Source: Photobacterium sp. CCB-ST2H9 (GTDB taxonomy: Bacteria > Pseudomonadota > Gammaproteobacteria > Enterobacterales > Vibrionaceae). From it: a DNA stretch of 64,000 nucleotides. The stretch is taken from assembly GCF_023151555.2 (NCBI RefSeq), contig NZ_CP100425.1, forward strand, positions 3,286,001 to 3,350,000. The letters are read 5' to 3'. The notes beneath the pieces are model-generated. The model was not told where the DNA came from, searched no databases, and worked only from the letters and a program-made list of their open reading frames with translations. Shown piece after piece: positions 50,232 to 59,607 of the stretch. Both the position numbers and the translations under genes were made by a program. Position 1 is the first letter of the stretch. Every line of letters begins with the position of its first letter.

Positions 50232-51970
50232 CAGGAGGCAACGTCCTCTTCTTCCTCTGGCAGGCGTAAGCCCACTTTGGTGACCTGCCAGTCTTCCACA
50301 TCGGCGACCACCCAGTACAGACCGTTCCACTCGAAGTTATCCCCCAGCACCTGATTCGTCCCCAAATGCTGAATCACCAGCGCTTTGAGGGTCAGTGCCG
50401 GATCAACGCCGTCGAGTTCCAGGCCGTAAGCCACGGCAACATCAACCAGCCGGGCCTCGGCATCCAGGAAAAAGTCACCAAAGAAGCGAACCAGCTCTGT
50501 TTTTTCCGGTGCTTCACTGAACAGCTGACTGAGCGCTTCCAGATCTTTTTCCTGAGCCAGCACGCAGAGGATATCGCCCTCTTCCAGCCGGGTACTGCCC
50601 GAGGGGTGCATCAGTCCTTCCTCGCGAAAAACGGCTGCAATCCGGGTGCCTTCCGGCAGGAAAAGGTTGCGCAGCGGCTCACCGATACACCATTTATCAG
50701 CCTTCATCTTATAGACGAACAGCTCCCATTCTGAGGCCGGAAAAATTTCCACCCCGGTCCGGGAGACCGGCTCCGGTCTTGGCGGCAATTCCACTTTCGC
50801 CAGTGCCATAGCTTTGGTCAGCGTGCCCCCCTGAAGGATCAGGGAGACCATGACCACGAAAAACGCCAGATTAAAATACAACTGGGCATTGGGCAGCCCC
50901 GCCATCATCGGGAACACCGCCAGAATAATCGGCACCGCGCCACGCAGCCCGACCCAGGAAATGAACCATTTCTCACGGGCGGTAAAACTGCGAAACGGCA
51001 GCAGACCGATCCAGACCGAAATCGGACGGGCATACAGAATCATTCCGAAGGCCAGTGCCAGCCCCGGCAGGGCAATCGCCAGCAGATTCGACGGCGTGAC
51101 CAGCAGGCCCAGCACCAGGAACATCCCGATCTGACTGAGCCAGGTCATACCATCCAGCACGTTCAGAATCGAATGGCGGCCCCGGGTCGGGCGATTCCCC
51201 AGCAGCAGACCGGCCAGATAAATCGACAAGATCCCGCTGCCGCCGAGCGCGTTCGAAACCGCGAAAATGATCAGACCGCCACTGACGGCCAGAATCGAAT
51301 ACAAGCCCTCCGGCAACTGGCTGCGATTAATCACCCGCCACAACACCCAGCCTCCTGCCAGTCCGAGCAAGGTGCCAATGCCAAACTGCTTCACAAAGCT
51401 CAGGGCCAGAAAGCCGGCACTGAATTCGGTTCCCTGGCTGCTGAGTACCGCAATCAGCGTGACAGTCAGAAACACCGCCATCGGGTCGTTAGTCCCGGAT
51501 TCAATTTCCAGGGTTGAACCGACCCGCTCGTTCAGGCTGCGGCCTTTCAGCAACGAGAACACTGCCGCAGCGTCTGTTGACCCGACAATTGCGCCCACCA
51601 GAATGCCCTGTAACGGCGCCAGATCGAACAGCCACATGGCCATCAGGCCCGTCAGCAAAGTCGTAATGGCAACCCCAACGGTTGCCAGCGTGACCGAGGG
51701 CCAGAAAGCAACCCGGAAACTGGCCACCCGGGTCCGCATCCCGCCATCCAGCAGAATAATCGCCAGTGCCAGGTTGCTGACCAGGTACGCCAGCGAATAA
51801 TCATCAAATAAGATACCACCCGGGCCATCTTCACCAGCCAGCATGCCGACAGCAAGAAACACCAGCAGAATCGGAATCCCTAATCGGGAAGAGACCGGAC
51901 TCAGGAGAACACTCAAAGCAATCAGGAGCGCACCAACCAGAAAAAAGCTGTTAATTGAAATCGCGTCCAC
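50231..51970 (-). CDS. nhaP2: NhaP2-type K+(Na+)/H+ antiporter
   Basis: 579 residues of the CPA1 family. About 12-13 membrane segments fill the first 400 residues, with the ion-site motifs [12 protein letters not shown] and [14 protein letters not shown] cytoplasmic C-terminal half contains a TrkA_C/RCK-C domain (about 410-490) that may gate transport. V. cholerae NhaP2 exports potassium at acidic pH. Convergent with crbR and divergent from the symporter pair; the Vibrio gene order is conserved. Confidence 0.93.
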   Translation of the reverse strand: MDAISINSFFLVGALLIALSVLLSPVSSRLGIPILLVFLAVGMLAGEDGPGGILFDDYSLAYLVSNLALAIILLDGGMRTRVASFRVAFWPSVTLATVGVAITTLLTGLMAMWLFDLAPLQGILVGAIVGSTDAAAVFSLLKGRSLNERVGSTLEIESGTNDPMAVFLTVTLIAVLSSQGTEFSAGFLALSFVKQFGIGTLLGLAGGWVLWRVINRSQLPEGLYSILAVSGGLIIFAVSNALGGSGILSIYLAGLLLGNRPTRGRHSILNVLDGMTWLSQIGMFLVLGLLVTPSNLLAIALPGLALAFGMILYARPISVWIGLLPFRSFTAREKWFISWVGLRGAVPIILAVFPMMAGLPNAQLYFNLAFFVVMVSLILQGGTLTKAMALAKVELPPRPEPVSRTGVEIFPASEWELFVYKMKADKWCIGEPLRNLFLPEGTRIAAVFREEGLMHPSGSTRLEEGDILCVLAQEKDLEALSQLFSEAPEKTELVRFFGDFFLDAEARLVDVAVAYGLELDGVDPALTLKALVIQHLGTNQVLGDNFEWNGLYWVVADVEDWQVTKVGLRLPEEEEDVAS

Positions 51971-52233
51971 TCATCCTCCATCAGTTATTGTTGTTATGAA
52001 TTTTTTTCGTCACCCAGTGTACCAAACGGGCGCCTGTATATTTTGCCCTAAAATACAGCGACCTTTGGAAAACTATCTGTAAACAAATTCGCGCCTCGCC
52101 CCGCTCAATCCGCTGAAAAAATATTTTTTCACCACCGAATCGTCGGAAAACCAATGGCCTCTCGCTTGAAAACAACGAGCTGTCCGGCCTAATACTTTTG
52201 GCTAACTTAACACTGAATTAACATCCGGGTTTT

Positions 52234-52249
52234 ATTGATATCTATCACT
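52234..52249 (+). promoter_or_regulatory. Possible CRP site before the symporter pair
   Basis: ATTGA-TATCTA-TCACT matches seven of ten CRP half-site positions, about 140 bp before the DUF4212 gene. Catabolite control of acetate uptake would make sense, but the match is modest. Confidence 0.35.
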
Positions 52250-52385
52250 AACACTTTAAATCTAGATGACTTTCGGTGTTTTTTTGCCCGACTAAAGTTG
52301 CAATGTCCCCTGTTCAGAAGCTTGCTATTGTCATCAGGTAACATTTTTTTAACCGAAAATGACTGACCATAGGAAGGAGAAAACC

Positions 52386-52652
52386 ATGGCGTTTGAATCC
52401 AAGGAACAAGCGCAAGCCTACTGGAAGGAGAACCTGACCATTATGGGTTCCCTGCTTGCCATCTGGTTCCTCGTGTCATACGGGGCAGGTGTGTTATTTG
52501 TGGATGCTCTCAATCAGTTCCAGCTGGGTGGCTTTAAGCTCGGTTTCTGGTTCTCACAGCAGGGCTCCATTTATGTCTTTGTGGCGCTGATTTTTATTTA
52601 CGTCTACAAGATGAATGCGCTGGACCGCAAGTTCAACGTTCACGAGGATTAA
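52386..52652 (+). CDS. DUF4212 small subunit of sodium:solute symporter
   Basis: 88 residues, two membrane segments (about 20-40 and 60-80), and the C-terminal YVYKMNALDRKFNVHED. This family (putative solute:sodium symporter small subunit) is always next to a large SSS-family subunit; here the latter starts 14 bp downstream. The start at 52386 (MAFESKEQ) has a strong AGGAAGGAG upstream; an earlier ATG at 52359 is unlikely. Confidence 0.92.
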   Translation: MAFESKEQAQAYWKENLTIMGSLLAIWFLVSYGAGVLFVDALNQFQLGGFKLGFWFSQQGSIYVFVALIFIYVYKMNALDRKFNVHED

Positions 52653-52666
52653 GGGAGTCATCACTC

Positions 52667-54370
52667 ATGGATATTCAAACCTGGACCTTCATACTGGTGG
52701 GGCTGTCATTCGCACTCTATATCGGCATTGCGATCTGGTCCCGTGCCGGATCAACCAGTGAATTCTACGTGGCCGGCGGCGGTGTGCACCCGGTCGCGAA
52801 CGGCATGGCCACTGCGGCAGACTGGATGTCTGCAGCTTCCTTCATTTCCATGGCCGGGATCATCTCGTTTGCCGGTTATGACGGTGGTGTTTACCTGATG
52901 GGCTGGACCGGCGGTTACGTCCTGCTGGCACTCTGCCTCGCACCTTACCTGCGCAAGTTCGGTAAGTTTACCGTGCCGGATTTCATCGGCGATCGTTACT
53001 ACTCCCGCACCGCCCGTATGGTTGCTGTGTTCTGTGCTATCTTTGTTTCCTTCACTTATGTTGCAGGACAGATGCGCGGCGTGGGCGTGGTGTTTGCCCG
53101 TTTCCTGGAAGTTGATATTAACATCGGCATCGTGATCGGGATGGCGATTGTCTTCTTCTACGCGGTCATGGGCGGCATGAAGGGTATCACCTATACGCAG
53201 GTAGCTCAGTACTGCGTGCTGATCTTCGCCTTCATGGTTCCGGCAATCTTCACCTCAATCATGGTGACGGGTTCTGCCATCCCTCAGATTGGTTTTGGCT
53301 CCACCATCAGCGGCACGGATGTGTATCTGATGGACAAACTGGAAGGCCTGAGCACCGAACTGGGCTTTACCTCCTACATTGACGGCTCGAAGAGCATGGT
53401 GGACGTGTTCTTTATCACTGCCGCCCTGATGGTCGGTACGGCCGGTCTGCCGCACGTGATTATCCGTTTCTTCACTGTGCCTCGCGTGAAAGACGCCCGT
53501 ATCTCCGCTGGCTGGGCACTGCTGTTCATCGCTTTCCTGTACACCACAGCGCCTGCTGTGGCTGCATTTGCCCGGATCAACATGTTTGAAACCATCAATG
53601 GTCCAGACATGCAGGGTGTGGCGGCGGAGCAGGCCCCAGGCTGGGTGACCAACTGGGAGAAAACCGGCCTGGTGACCTGGGAGGATAAAAACGGCGACGG
53701 CAAAATGTTCTACTCCGGCGATGCGCGTAACGAAATGAGCATCAACCGTGACATCATCGTCCTGGCAAGTCCTGAGCTGGCCAAACTGCCGAACTGGGTT
53801 GTTGCCCTGCTGGCAGCCGGTGGTCTGGCAGCGGCGCTTTCAACGGCGGCAGGTCTGCTGCTGGTGATTTCAACGTCAGTGTCGCACGATCTGCTGAAGA
53901 AGGGCTTCAAACCGGATATGACCGACAAACAGGAGCTCATGGCTGCCAGGATTGGTGCCGCACTGGCTGTCGTAGGTGCCGGTTATCTGGGGATTAACCC
54001 GCCGGGATTCGTGGCTCAGGTCGTGGCCTTTGCCTTCGGTCTGGCAGCGTCATCCTTCTTCCCGGCCATCATCATGGGTATCTTCTATAAGAAGATGAAT
54101 AAAGAAGGCGCAATTGCCGGGATGCTGAGCGGTATTCTGTTTACCGCGGCTTATATCATCTACTTCAAGTTCATCAACCCTGCGGCAAGTACTCCGGACA
54201 ACTGGTGGTTCGGCATCAGCCCGGAAGGCATCGGTACACTGGGCATGTGTGTGAACTTTGCCGTGTCGATTGTGGTGAACAAATTCACCGCAGAAGTACC
54301 GGATGATGTACAGGAGCTGGTGGAGTCCATCCGTTATCCGAAAGGTGCCGGTGAAGCGCACAGCCACTGA
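52667..54370 (+). CDS. Sodium:solute symporter large subunit, VC_2705 type (likely acetate)
   Basis: 567 residues of the SSS family with about 13 membrane segments. GGGVHPVANGMATAADWMSA and LPHVIIRFFTVPRVKDAR are typical. A hydrophilic insert near residues 320-360 (EKTGLVTWEDKNGDGKMF) has an EF-hand-like DKNGDG. Related proteins are named ActP-like, and the neighbouring CrbS/CrbR/acs genes point to acetate; the substrate is inferred. Forms a two-gene operon with the DUF4212 subunit. Confidence 0.9.
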   Translation: MDIQTWTFILVGLSFALYIGIAIWSRAGSTSEFYVAGGGVHPVANGMATAADWMSAASFISMAGIISFAGYDGGVYLMGWTGGYVLLALCLAPYLRKFGKFTVPDFIGDRYYSRTARMVAVFCAIFVSFTYVAGQMRGVGVVFARFLEVDINIGIVIGMAIVFFYAVMGGMKGITYTQVAQYCVLIFAFMVPAIFTSIMVTGSAIPQIGFGSTISGTDVYLMDKLEGLSTELGFTSYIDGSKSMVDVFFITAALMVGTAGLPHVIIRFFTVPRVKDARISAGWALLFIAFLYTTAPAVAAFARINMFETINGPDMQGVAAEQAPGWVTNWEKTGLVTWEDKNGDGKMFYSGDARNEMSINRDIIVLASPELAKLPNWVVALLAAGGLAAALSTAAGLLLVISTSVSHDLLKKGFKPDMTDKQELMAARIGAALAVVGAGYLGINPPGFVAQVVAFAFGLAASSFFPAIIMGIFYKKMNKEGAIAGMLSGILFTAAYIIYFKFINPAASTPDNWWFGISPEGIGTLGMCVNFAVSIVVNKFTAEVPDDVQELVESIRYPKGAGEAHSH

Positions 54371-54456
54371 TTCAGAACGATCAGGGTCAACACAACACTC
54401 AGTCGCAGAAATGGGGGAAACCCCGCCTGTATTAACGGAGCATAGACTGAGTACGG

Positions 54457-54483
54457 ACGGAGCCTCAACGGCTCCGTTTTTTT
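54457..54483 (+). terminator. Rho-independent terminator after the symporter operon
   Basis: ACGGAGCC-TCAAC-GGCTCCGT followed by seven or more T residues. Confidence 0.9.
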
Positions 54484-54553
54484 ATGGCTTGACCCGTCCG
54501 GAGTCGCAAAACAGCGCAAACGGAAACACGGGTTCCCGCCAGCGCAGCAAACT

Positions 54554-57500
54554 TTAGCTGATCCTGGCCTGCGCGTACTGATTCAGCAACGAACGCAACT
54601 TGAGCGGTTTCACCGGCTTGCTGATAAAGGCGAACCCCTTACTGCGGATGGTCTGCTGTGTTTCCGGCATCCGGTCTGCGCTGATCACCACGCCATTGAA
54701 AACCCGGCCCAGTTTCGCTTCGCATTGTTCCAAGACTGCCAGCCCGGTTTCCTGCTGCGCCAGGTGATAATCACTGAGAATCACATCCGGCACCCAATCT
54801 TGCTCACACTGCGCCAGCGCGGCGGATACCGACTCAGCCAGACGAACCTCACAGCCCCAGCGGCTGAGCAGGTTCTCCATCCCGGTCAGAATATCCTTTT
54901 CATTATCCACACAGAGTACCCGGGTGCCGGACAGCGGCAGCGACTGGATCGGAGTCACCGCCTCTGCTGTTTTCGGGAGCTGAACGGCCAGCCCGCGGCG
55001 GACAAACAACGAGAATACCGTTCCCTCTCCCAGCCAGGAACGCAGCGACAACGGATGATCCAGTACCCGGCTGATCCCGCGGGCAATCGCCAGTCCGAGG
55101 CCGAGCCCGTGCTCTCCCCGCCCCCGGTCAATCCGGGTGAACTCATCAAAAATATTGGCCTGCTTCTCCGCCGGGATCCCCGGTCCGTTGTCCCACACTT
55201 CAATGCGAAGCTGGCTGCCGTGGCGACGAACGCCCAGCAACACCTTACCGCCCGGATTGTACCGGAAGGCATTGGTCAGGAAGTTCTGTAACGCCCGTCG
55301 CAACAGCTTGGGATCCGAATGCACCAGCGCCTTGCTGTCGACCACTGCGAAATCAATTCCCTGCTGTTTGGCCAGCGCACTGAACTCCGCTTTCAGGTTA
55401 TCCAGCACATCGCTGAGCGGGAAGACATGCACATTCACCTGCAGCTTGCCTGCCTCCAGCCGCGAGACATCCAGCAAATCGCCTATCAAATCTTCCGCAG
55501 CGCCCAGCGCACTTTCAATGTGATGGGCCAGCCGGGTACTTTCTTCATCTTTCGCCACTTCACTCAGTGACGACGAGAACAGGCGTGCGGCATTGAGCGG
55601 CTGCATCAGATCATGACTGACCGCTGCCAGGAATTTACTTTTCGATTGCGCCTGCTGTTCTGCCTGCTGGGTTGCGGACACCAGACGACGGTTGAGCTGT
55701 TCGAGCTCCTGCGTGCGCTGCCGGACCCGGGCTTCCAGGTTCTCATTGGCTTCCTTGAGCGCTTCCTCGGCCTGACGGAAGGCGGTAATGTCAGTAAAAC
55801 TCATGACAAAACCACCGCCGGGCATCGGATTGCCCTGCACTTCGATCACCCGGCCATCCGGCCGGATCCGGGATGACGTATGCGCTGTGCCGCGCTTGAG
55901 GTGCTGGACCCGTTTTTCTACATGCAGTTCCGGATCCCCCGGCCCGCACAGTCCCTGACGGGCATTATGGCGAATCACATCCGCAATCGGCCGTCCGACC
56001 TGAATCAGTCCCGGCGGAAAGGAAAACAGCTCGAGATAGCGCTGATTCCAGGCCACCAGCCGGAGCTGCTTGTCGACCACCGCAATTCCCTGACTGATGT
56101 GCTCAATCGCGCCCTGTAACAGGCCACGGCTGAAATCGAACAGCTCAGAGGCTTCATCCACAATGGTCGCCACTTCTTCCAGCTGCATGTTTCGCCCCTG
56201 CAGCGCCGAGGTCAGCACCAGCCGGGCAGAAGAGGCCCCGAAGACCCCGGCCAGTACCCGCTCGGTATGACGGATCAGCGTAGCCGGTGCCTGTTGCTGC
56301 GGCAGGAATTCATTCTGATGCTGACGGGCAAACTGGGTAAAGGCATGGCGTACCCGCTTGCGACCGACAAATCGGCCCGCCAGCATTTCCAGCTCAGAAA
56401 CCGTCACCCGGGCCTGATACAGCCGGGCATCGTCCGCCTCCGGCATCGGCGCTCCGACAAAAGTCGCGGCCTGCAGCCGCTCGGTCAGCGATGAGCGGGT
56501 CACCATGGACACCACCACATAGAGAACCAGGTTGAACAGCAGACTGAGCAGCATCCCCCAGTCCACCACGGTCAGCTCACGCAATACCGGCCAGGACGGC
56601 GGGGTGAGCAGCCAGAGCAGGAGGTTGGTTTCCGCGGTACCGGCCAGCATCCCGGTCTGGCTCATCAGGGTGATCACCCAAATCGCACTGCCGCCCAGCA
56701 TCCCGGCATACACCCCGTTGCGGTTCCCTTCGCGCCAGTAAATCCCGCCCAGCAGAGCCGGGGCAAACTGGGCGATCGCCGCAAACGACAGCAGACCGAT
56801 TGCCGACAGCGATTCGATTTCATCCAGCACTTCATGGAAACCCCAGGCAGCCAGCAGCAACAACAGGATCAGCGCCCGGCGGATGTTGAGCAGTAAACCG
56901 GAAAAAGCCGCATGGTTACGGCCGGACACCCGCAGCCGTCGCAGCAGCAGCGGCAGCACCAGATCATTCGAAGCCATGATCGCCAGCGCGATGGTTGAGA
57001 CGATCACCATGCCGCTGGCCGCCGAAGTCCCCCCCAGAAACGCCAGCAAAGCAATGGTGTCGGCTCCCTGCAGCAGCGGCAGGTTAATCACATAGGTGTC
57101 CGCCGACACGCCCGGCAGCAGCACCTTCCCGGCCAACGCCAGCGGGATGACAAAAAGGCCCATCAGCAGCAGATACACCGGAAAGACGCGGCGGGCCAGA
57201 TGAAGGTCCGGCGCGTGGGTATTTTCAACCACAGTGGTGTGAAACTGCCGGGGCAGACAGATAATGGCGGTCATAGTCAGCAGCGTATGAATGATGAAGC
57301 TGCCCACATTTAAATCCATAGATGGCAGCAAGGCTTCATCCAGCCGGCCCAGCTCCAGCGCCGGCACCTCCCACCACAGCAGCATGACAAACAGCCCCAC
57401 CACCAGAAAAGCCGCCAGCTTGATCAGCGACTCAAAAGCCACGGCCATCATCATGCCGCGATGATGTTCCGTGGTATCCAAATGACGGGTCCCGAACAGC

Positions 57501-58015
57501 ACAGTAAAGGCCGTCAGCGCCAGTGTGACCAGCCAGGCGATATCGCCATCATTCAGGCCACCGCTGCGGGTCAGCTCCGGGGCAACCTGTGCCAGTCCCA
57601 TGGTGATTCCCCGTAGTTGCAGGGCAATATAAGGCAGGATGCCGACCACCGCGATCAGGGTCACCAGCACCGCCAGTCCCTGTGACTTACCGTAGCGGGC
57701 AGCAATGAAGTCGGCAATTGAAGTGATGTGCTCGCGCTTGGCGATCAGAATCAGCCGGGCAAACACCCGCCAGCCGAAGGTAAATACCAGAATCGGGGCC
57801 AGATAAATCGGCAAAAATGACCACAGATCACGGCTGGCCTGCCCGACCGTGCCGTAGAACGTCCAGGAAGTGCAGTACACCGCAATCGACAGACTGTAGA
57901 TCCAGGGCCGCCAGCGAGACATCCACCCGGTGTGTTTATCGCCGTACCAAGCAATCAGAAACAATAGTCCCAGATAAGCCAGCGATACCGGCACCACAAT
58001 CCATCCCTGCTCCAT
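54554..58015 (-). CDS. crbS: CrbS-like sensor: SSS transporter fused to hybrid histidine kinase
   Basis: 1153 residues. Residues about 1-500 form a 13-segment sodium:solute symporter domain (YGDKHTGWMSRWRPWIYSLS, IADFIAARYGKSQGLAVLV). A PAS domain (GIAVVDKQLRLVAWNQRYLE), a coiled coil, a HisKA domain with His in AAVSHDLMQPLNAARLFSSS, HATPase with DNGPGIPAEKQANIFDEF and GLGLGLAIARG, and a C-terminal receiver with Asp in VILSDYHL follow. In Vibrio, CrbS senses acetate-related cues through this transporter part and drives CrbR to turn on acs. I chose ATG 58015 (MEQGWIVV), which has AGGGAGA upstream; an upstream start at 58105 adds a non-membrane tail. Confidence 0.9.
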   Translation of the reverse strand: MEQGWIVVPVSLAYLGLLFLIAWYGDKHTGWMSRWRPWIYSLSIAVYCTSWTFYGTVGQASRDLWSFLPIYLAPILVFTFGWRVFARLILIAKREHITSIADFIAARYGKSQGLAVLVTLIAVVGILPYIALQLRGITMGLAQVAPELTRSGGLNDGDIAWLVTLALTAFTVLFGTRHLDTTEHHRGMMMAVAFESLIKLAAFLVVGLFVMLLWWEVPALELGRLDEALLPSMDLNVGSFIIHTLLTMTAIICLPRQFHTTVVENTHAPDLHLARRVFPVYLLLMGLFVIPLALAGKVLLPGVSADTYVINLPLLQGADTIALLAFLGGTSAASGMVIVSTIALAIMASNDLVLPLLLRRLRVSGRNHAAFSGLLLNIRRALILLLLLAAWGFHEVLDEIESLSAIGLLSFAAIAQFAPALLGGIYWREGNRNGVYAGMLGGSAIWVITLMSQTGMLAGTAETNLLLWLLTPPSWPVLRELTVVDWGMLLSLLFNLVLYVVVSMVTRSSLTERLQAATFVGAPMPEADDARLYQARVTVSELEMLAGRFVGRKRVRHAFTQFARQHQNEFLPQQQAPATLIRHTERVLAGVFGASSARLVLTSALQGRNMQLEEVATIVDEASELFDFSRGLLQGAIEHISQGIAVVDKQLRLVAWNQRYLELFSFPPGLIQVGRPIADVIRHNARQGLCGPGDPELHVEKRVQHLKRGTAHTSSRIRPDGRVIEVQGNPMPGGGFVMSFTDITAFRQAEEALKEANENLEARVRQRTQELEQLNRRLVSATQQAEQQAQSKSKFLAAVSHDLMQPLNAARLFSSSLSEVAKDEESTRLAHHIESALGAAEDLIGDLLDVSRLEAGKLQVNVHVFPLSDVLDNLKAEFSALAKQQGIDFAVVDSKALVHSDPKLLRRALQNFLTNAFRYNPGGKVLLGVRRHGSQLRIEVWDNGPGIPAEKQANIFDEFTRIDRGRGEHGLGLGLAIARGISRVLDHPLSLRSWLGEGTVFSLFVRRGLAVQLPKTAEAVTPIQSLPLSGTRVLCVDNEKDILTGMENLLSRWGCEVRLAESVSAALAQCEQDWVPDVILSDYHLAQQETGLAVLEQCEAKLGRVFNGVVISADRMPETQQTIRSKGFAFISKPVKPLKLRSLLNQYAQARIS

Positions 58016-58132
58016 CAGATCTCCCTGTCTGTCTTCCTTGATTCCGGTCCGAATCCGGGGCCGAACTAAACGCTCACTGAGGTAAACGGCTGGCTGGCGT
58101 GCCACATGACGCCAGCGATCAACCCTCAGAGT

Positions 58133-59305
58133 TTACACGGCTTCTCTGACCGGTGCTGCGTGCTCCGCTGGTGTTTCATCAATCTTCATCAGCAGCACAG
58201 GCAGCCCCATCAGCGCCATCAGCCAGAACACATCGGCGCCCCACCAGCCGTAACCCCAGCCACTGAGGGTGGTCAAAGCGGCCATCACGGCGCCAAGCGG
58301 CAAGGCATTGTACAGCGCCTGCAGCGCGACCATCTGATGGCTTTCCGCATGCTGAATATAGCGAATCGCTGCCAGATGTGCGGCGGCAAAAGTCACCCCG
58401 TGCAATGCCTGCGTCAGCACCAGCATCGGCAGCTCTGTCATGGTCGCCGTCAGTCCCCAGCGGAGCAGCACACCTGCGGCGGCCAGCCGGAACATGGCCG
58501 CCACGCTCCAGCCGGCAAAGAGCCGCTTGCTCAGCGCAAATACGGCAATTTCAGCCACCACGCTGAAACTCCACAGGTAACCGCTGATTGCCTCGCTGAA
58601 ACCAATCGACTTCCAGTACATGGCACTAAAGCTGTAATACGCCGCATGGCTGCCCTGCAGCAACGCCACAATCAGCAGAAAACGGATCACCCGGCGGTCG
58701 CGCAGAAAGCCCGTCAGCGGCGGCCTCGCCATCCGCTGGGCCTCCGCTTCAGCGGGCAGTACCGTCGGCTGGCGCAGTGACAACAGCAGTGCAGCCCCCA
58801 ACCCAAGCATCGCCACCCAGGGAATCACCTGAGACCCGAGTTCTGCGGCAGCCAGCCCGGCAATGGTCGAACCGACGATAAAGGCAATCGAGCCCCATAA
58901 CCGGGTTCGACCATAGTCTAAATGTCCCTCTTTGGCGTAGTAATTGGCCAGACTGTCGGACAGCGGAATGACCGGGCCGACCAGCAGGTTAAACAACACA
59001 ATCACGACGGTCAGAGCGAGCAGGTTACCGCTGACCATGACAAATGCGGCACAGCAGATCAGGCTGAGCAAAGCCAGCCAGCGCAAGGCGGGCAGCAAGT
59101 GCTCCACGCGGTGAATCCGCGGTGTCAGCACCATATTGGCAAAACAGCGCACCCCGAGTCCCAGTCCCAGCAGCAGGCCGATGTCTCCGGCCGGGATACC
59201 CAGGGCATCCAGCCAGACCGCCCAGAACGGTAAATACACGCCATAGTTAAAATAAAAGCCGAACATATACTGCGCCGTCCAGCCAAATGGGCTACTTCTC
59301 AACAT
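58133..59305 (-). CDS. MFS permease of the HcaT-like family
   Basis: 390 residues, 12 membrane segments. FYFNYGVYLPFWAVWLDALG, DYGRTRLWGSIAFIVGST, LLQGSHAAYYSFSAMYW and AHLAAIRYIQ closely follow E. coli HcaT (putative 3-phenylpropionate transporter). The substrate is unknown. ATG 59305 (MLRSSPFGW) has AGGA nine bases upstream; upstream starts at 59314 and 59362 are alternatives. Same strand as crbS, with a 117-bp gap. Confidence 0.85.
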   Translation of the reverse strand: MLRSSPFGWTAQYMFGFYFNYGVYLPFWAVWLDALGIPAGDIGLLLGLGLGVRCFANMVLTPRIHRVEHLLPALRWLALLSLICCAAFVMVSGNLLALTVVIVLFNLLVGPVIPLSDSLANYYAKEGHLDYGRTRLWGSIAFIVGSTIAGLAAAELGSQVIPWVAMLGLGAALLLSLRQPTVLPAEAEAQRMARPPLTGFLRDRRVIRFLLIVALLQGSHAAYYSFSAMYWKSIGFSEAISGYLWSFSVVAEIAVFALSKRLFAGWSVAAMFRLAAAGVLLRWGLTATMTELPMLVLTQALHGVTFAAAHLAAIRYIQHAESHQMVALQALYNALPLGAVMAALTTLSGWGYGWWGADVFWLMALMGLPVLLMKIDETPAEHAAPVREAV

Positions 59306-59607
59306 TCCCGACATTCCTGCTGCATTCAAAAAAACAGCAGACAGTATGCCTGCTGGGCACAACGCAGGAAAGCCTGTTTCCGAGGAATGTCACAACCCGC
59401 CAACAGGCACCAGACGGTGCGCTAGACTAAAGTCGGCTGGAGCAATTGCCGCGGCTGGGCGACACTGCTTCACAGAGGCTGTCCATTACCGGCAACCAGT
59501 TATCGGCAAAGCAATTACCAGTCAACCGATGCCGACCGTGCCGTGCCGAAACCTGTTCCGAACCCCCTTGCCGAGAAACCAGGGCAGCCTAACGGAGCGA
59601 GAATGCC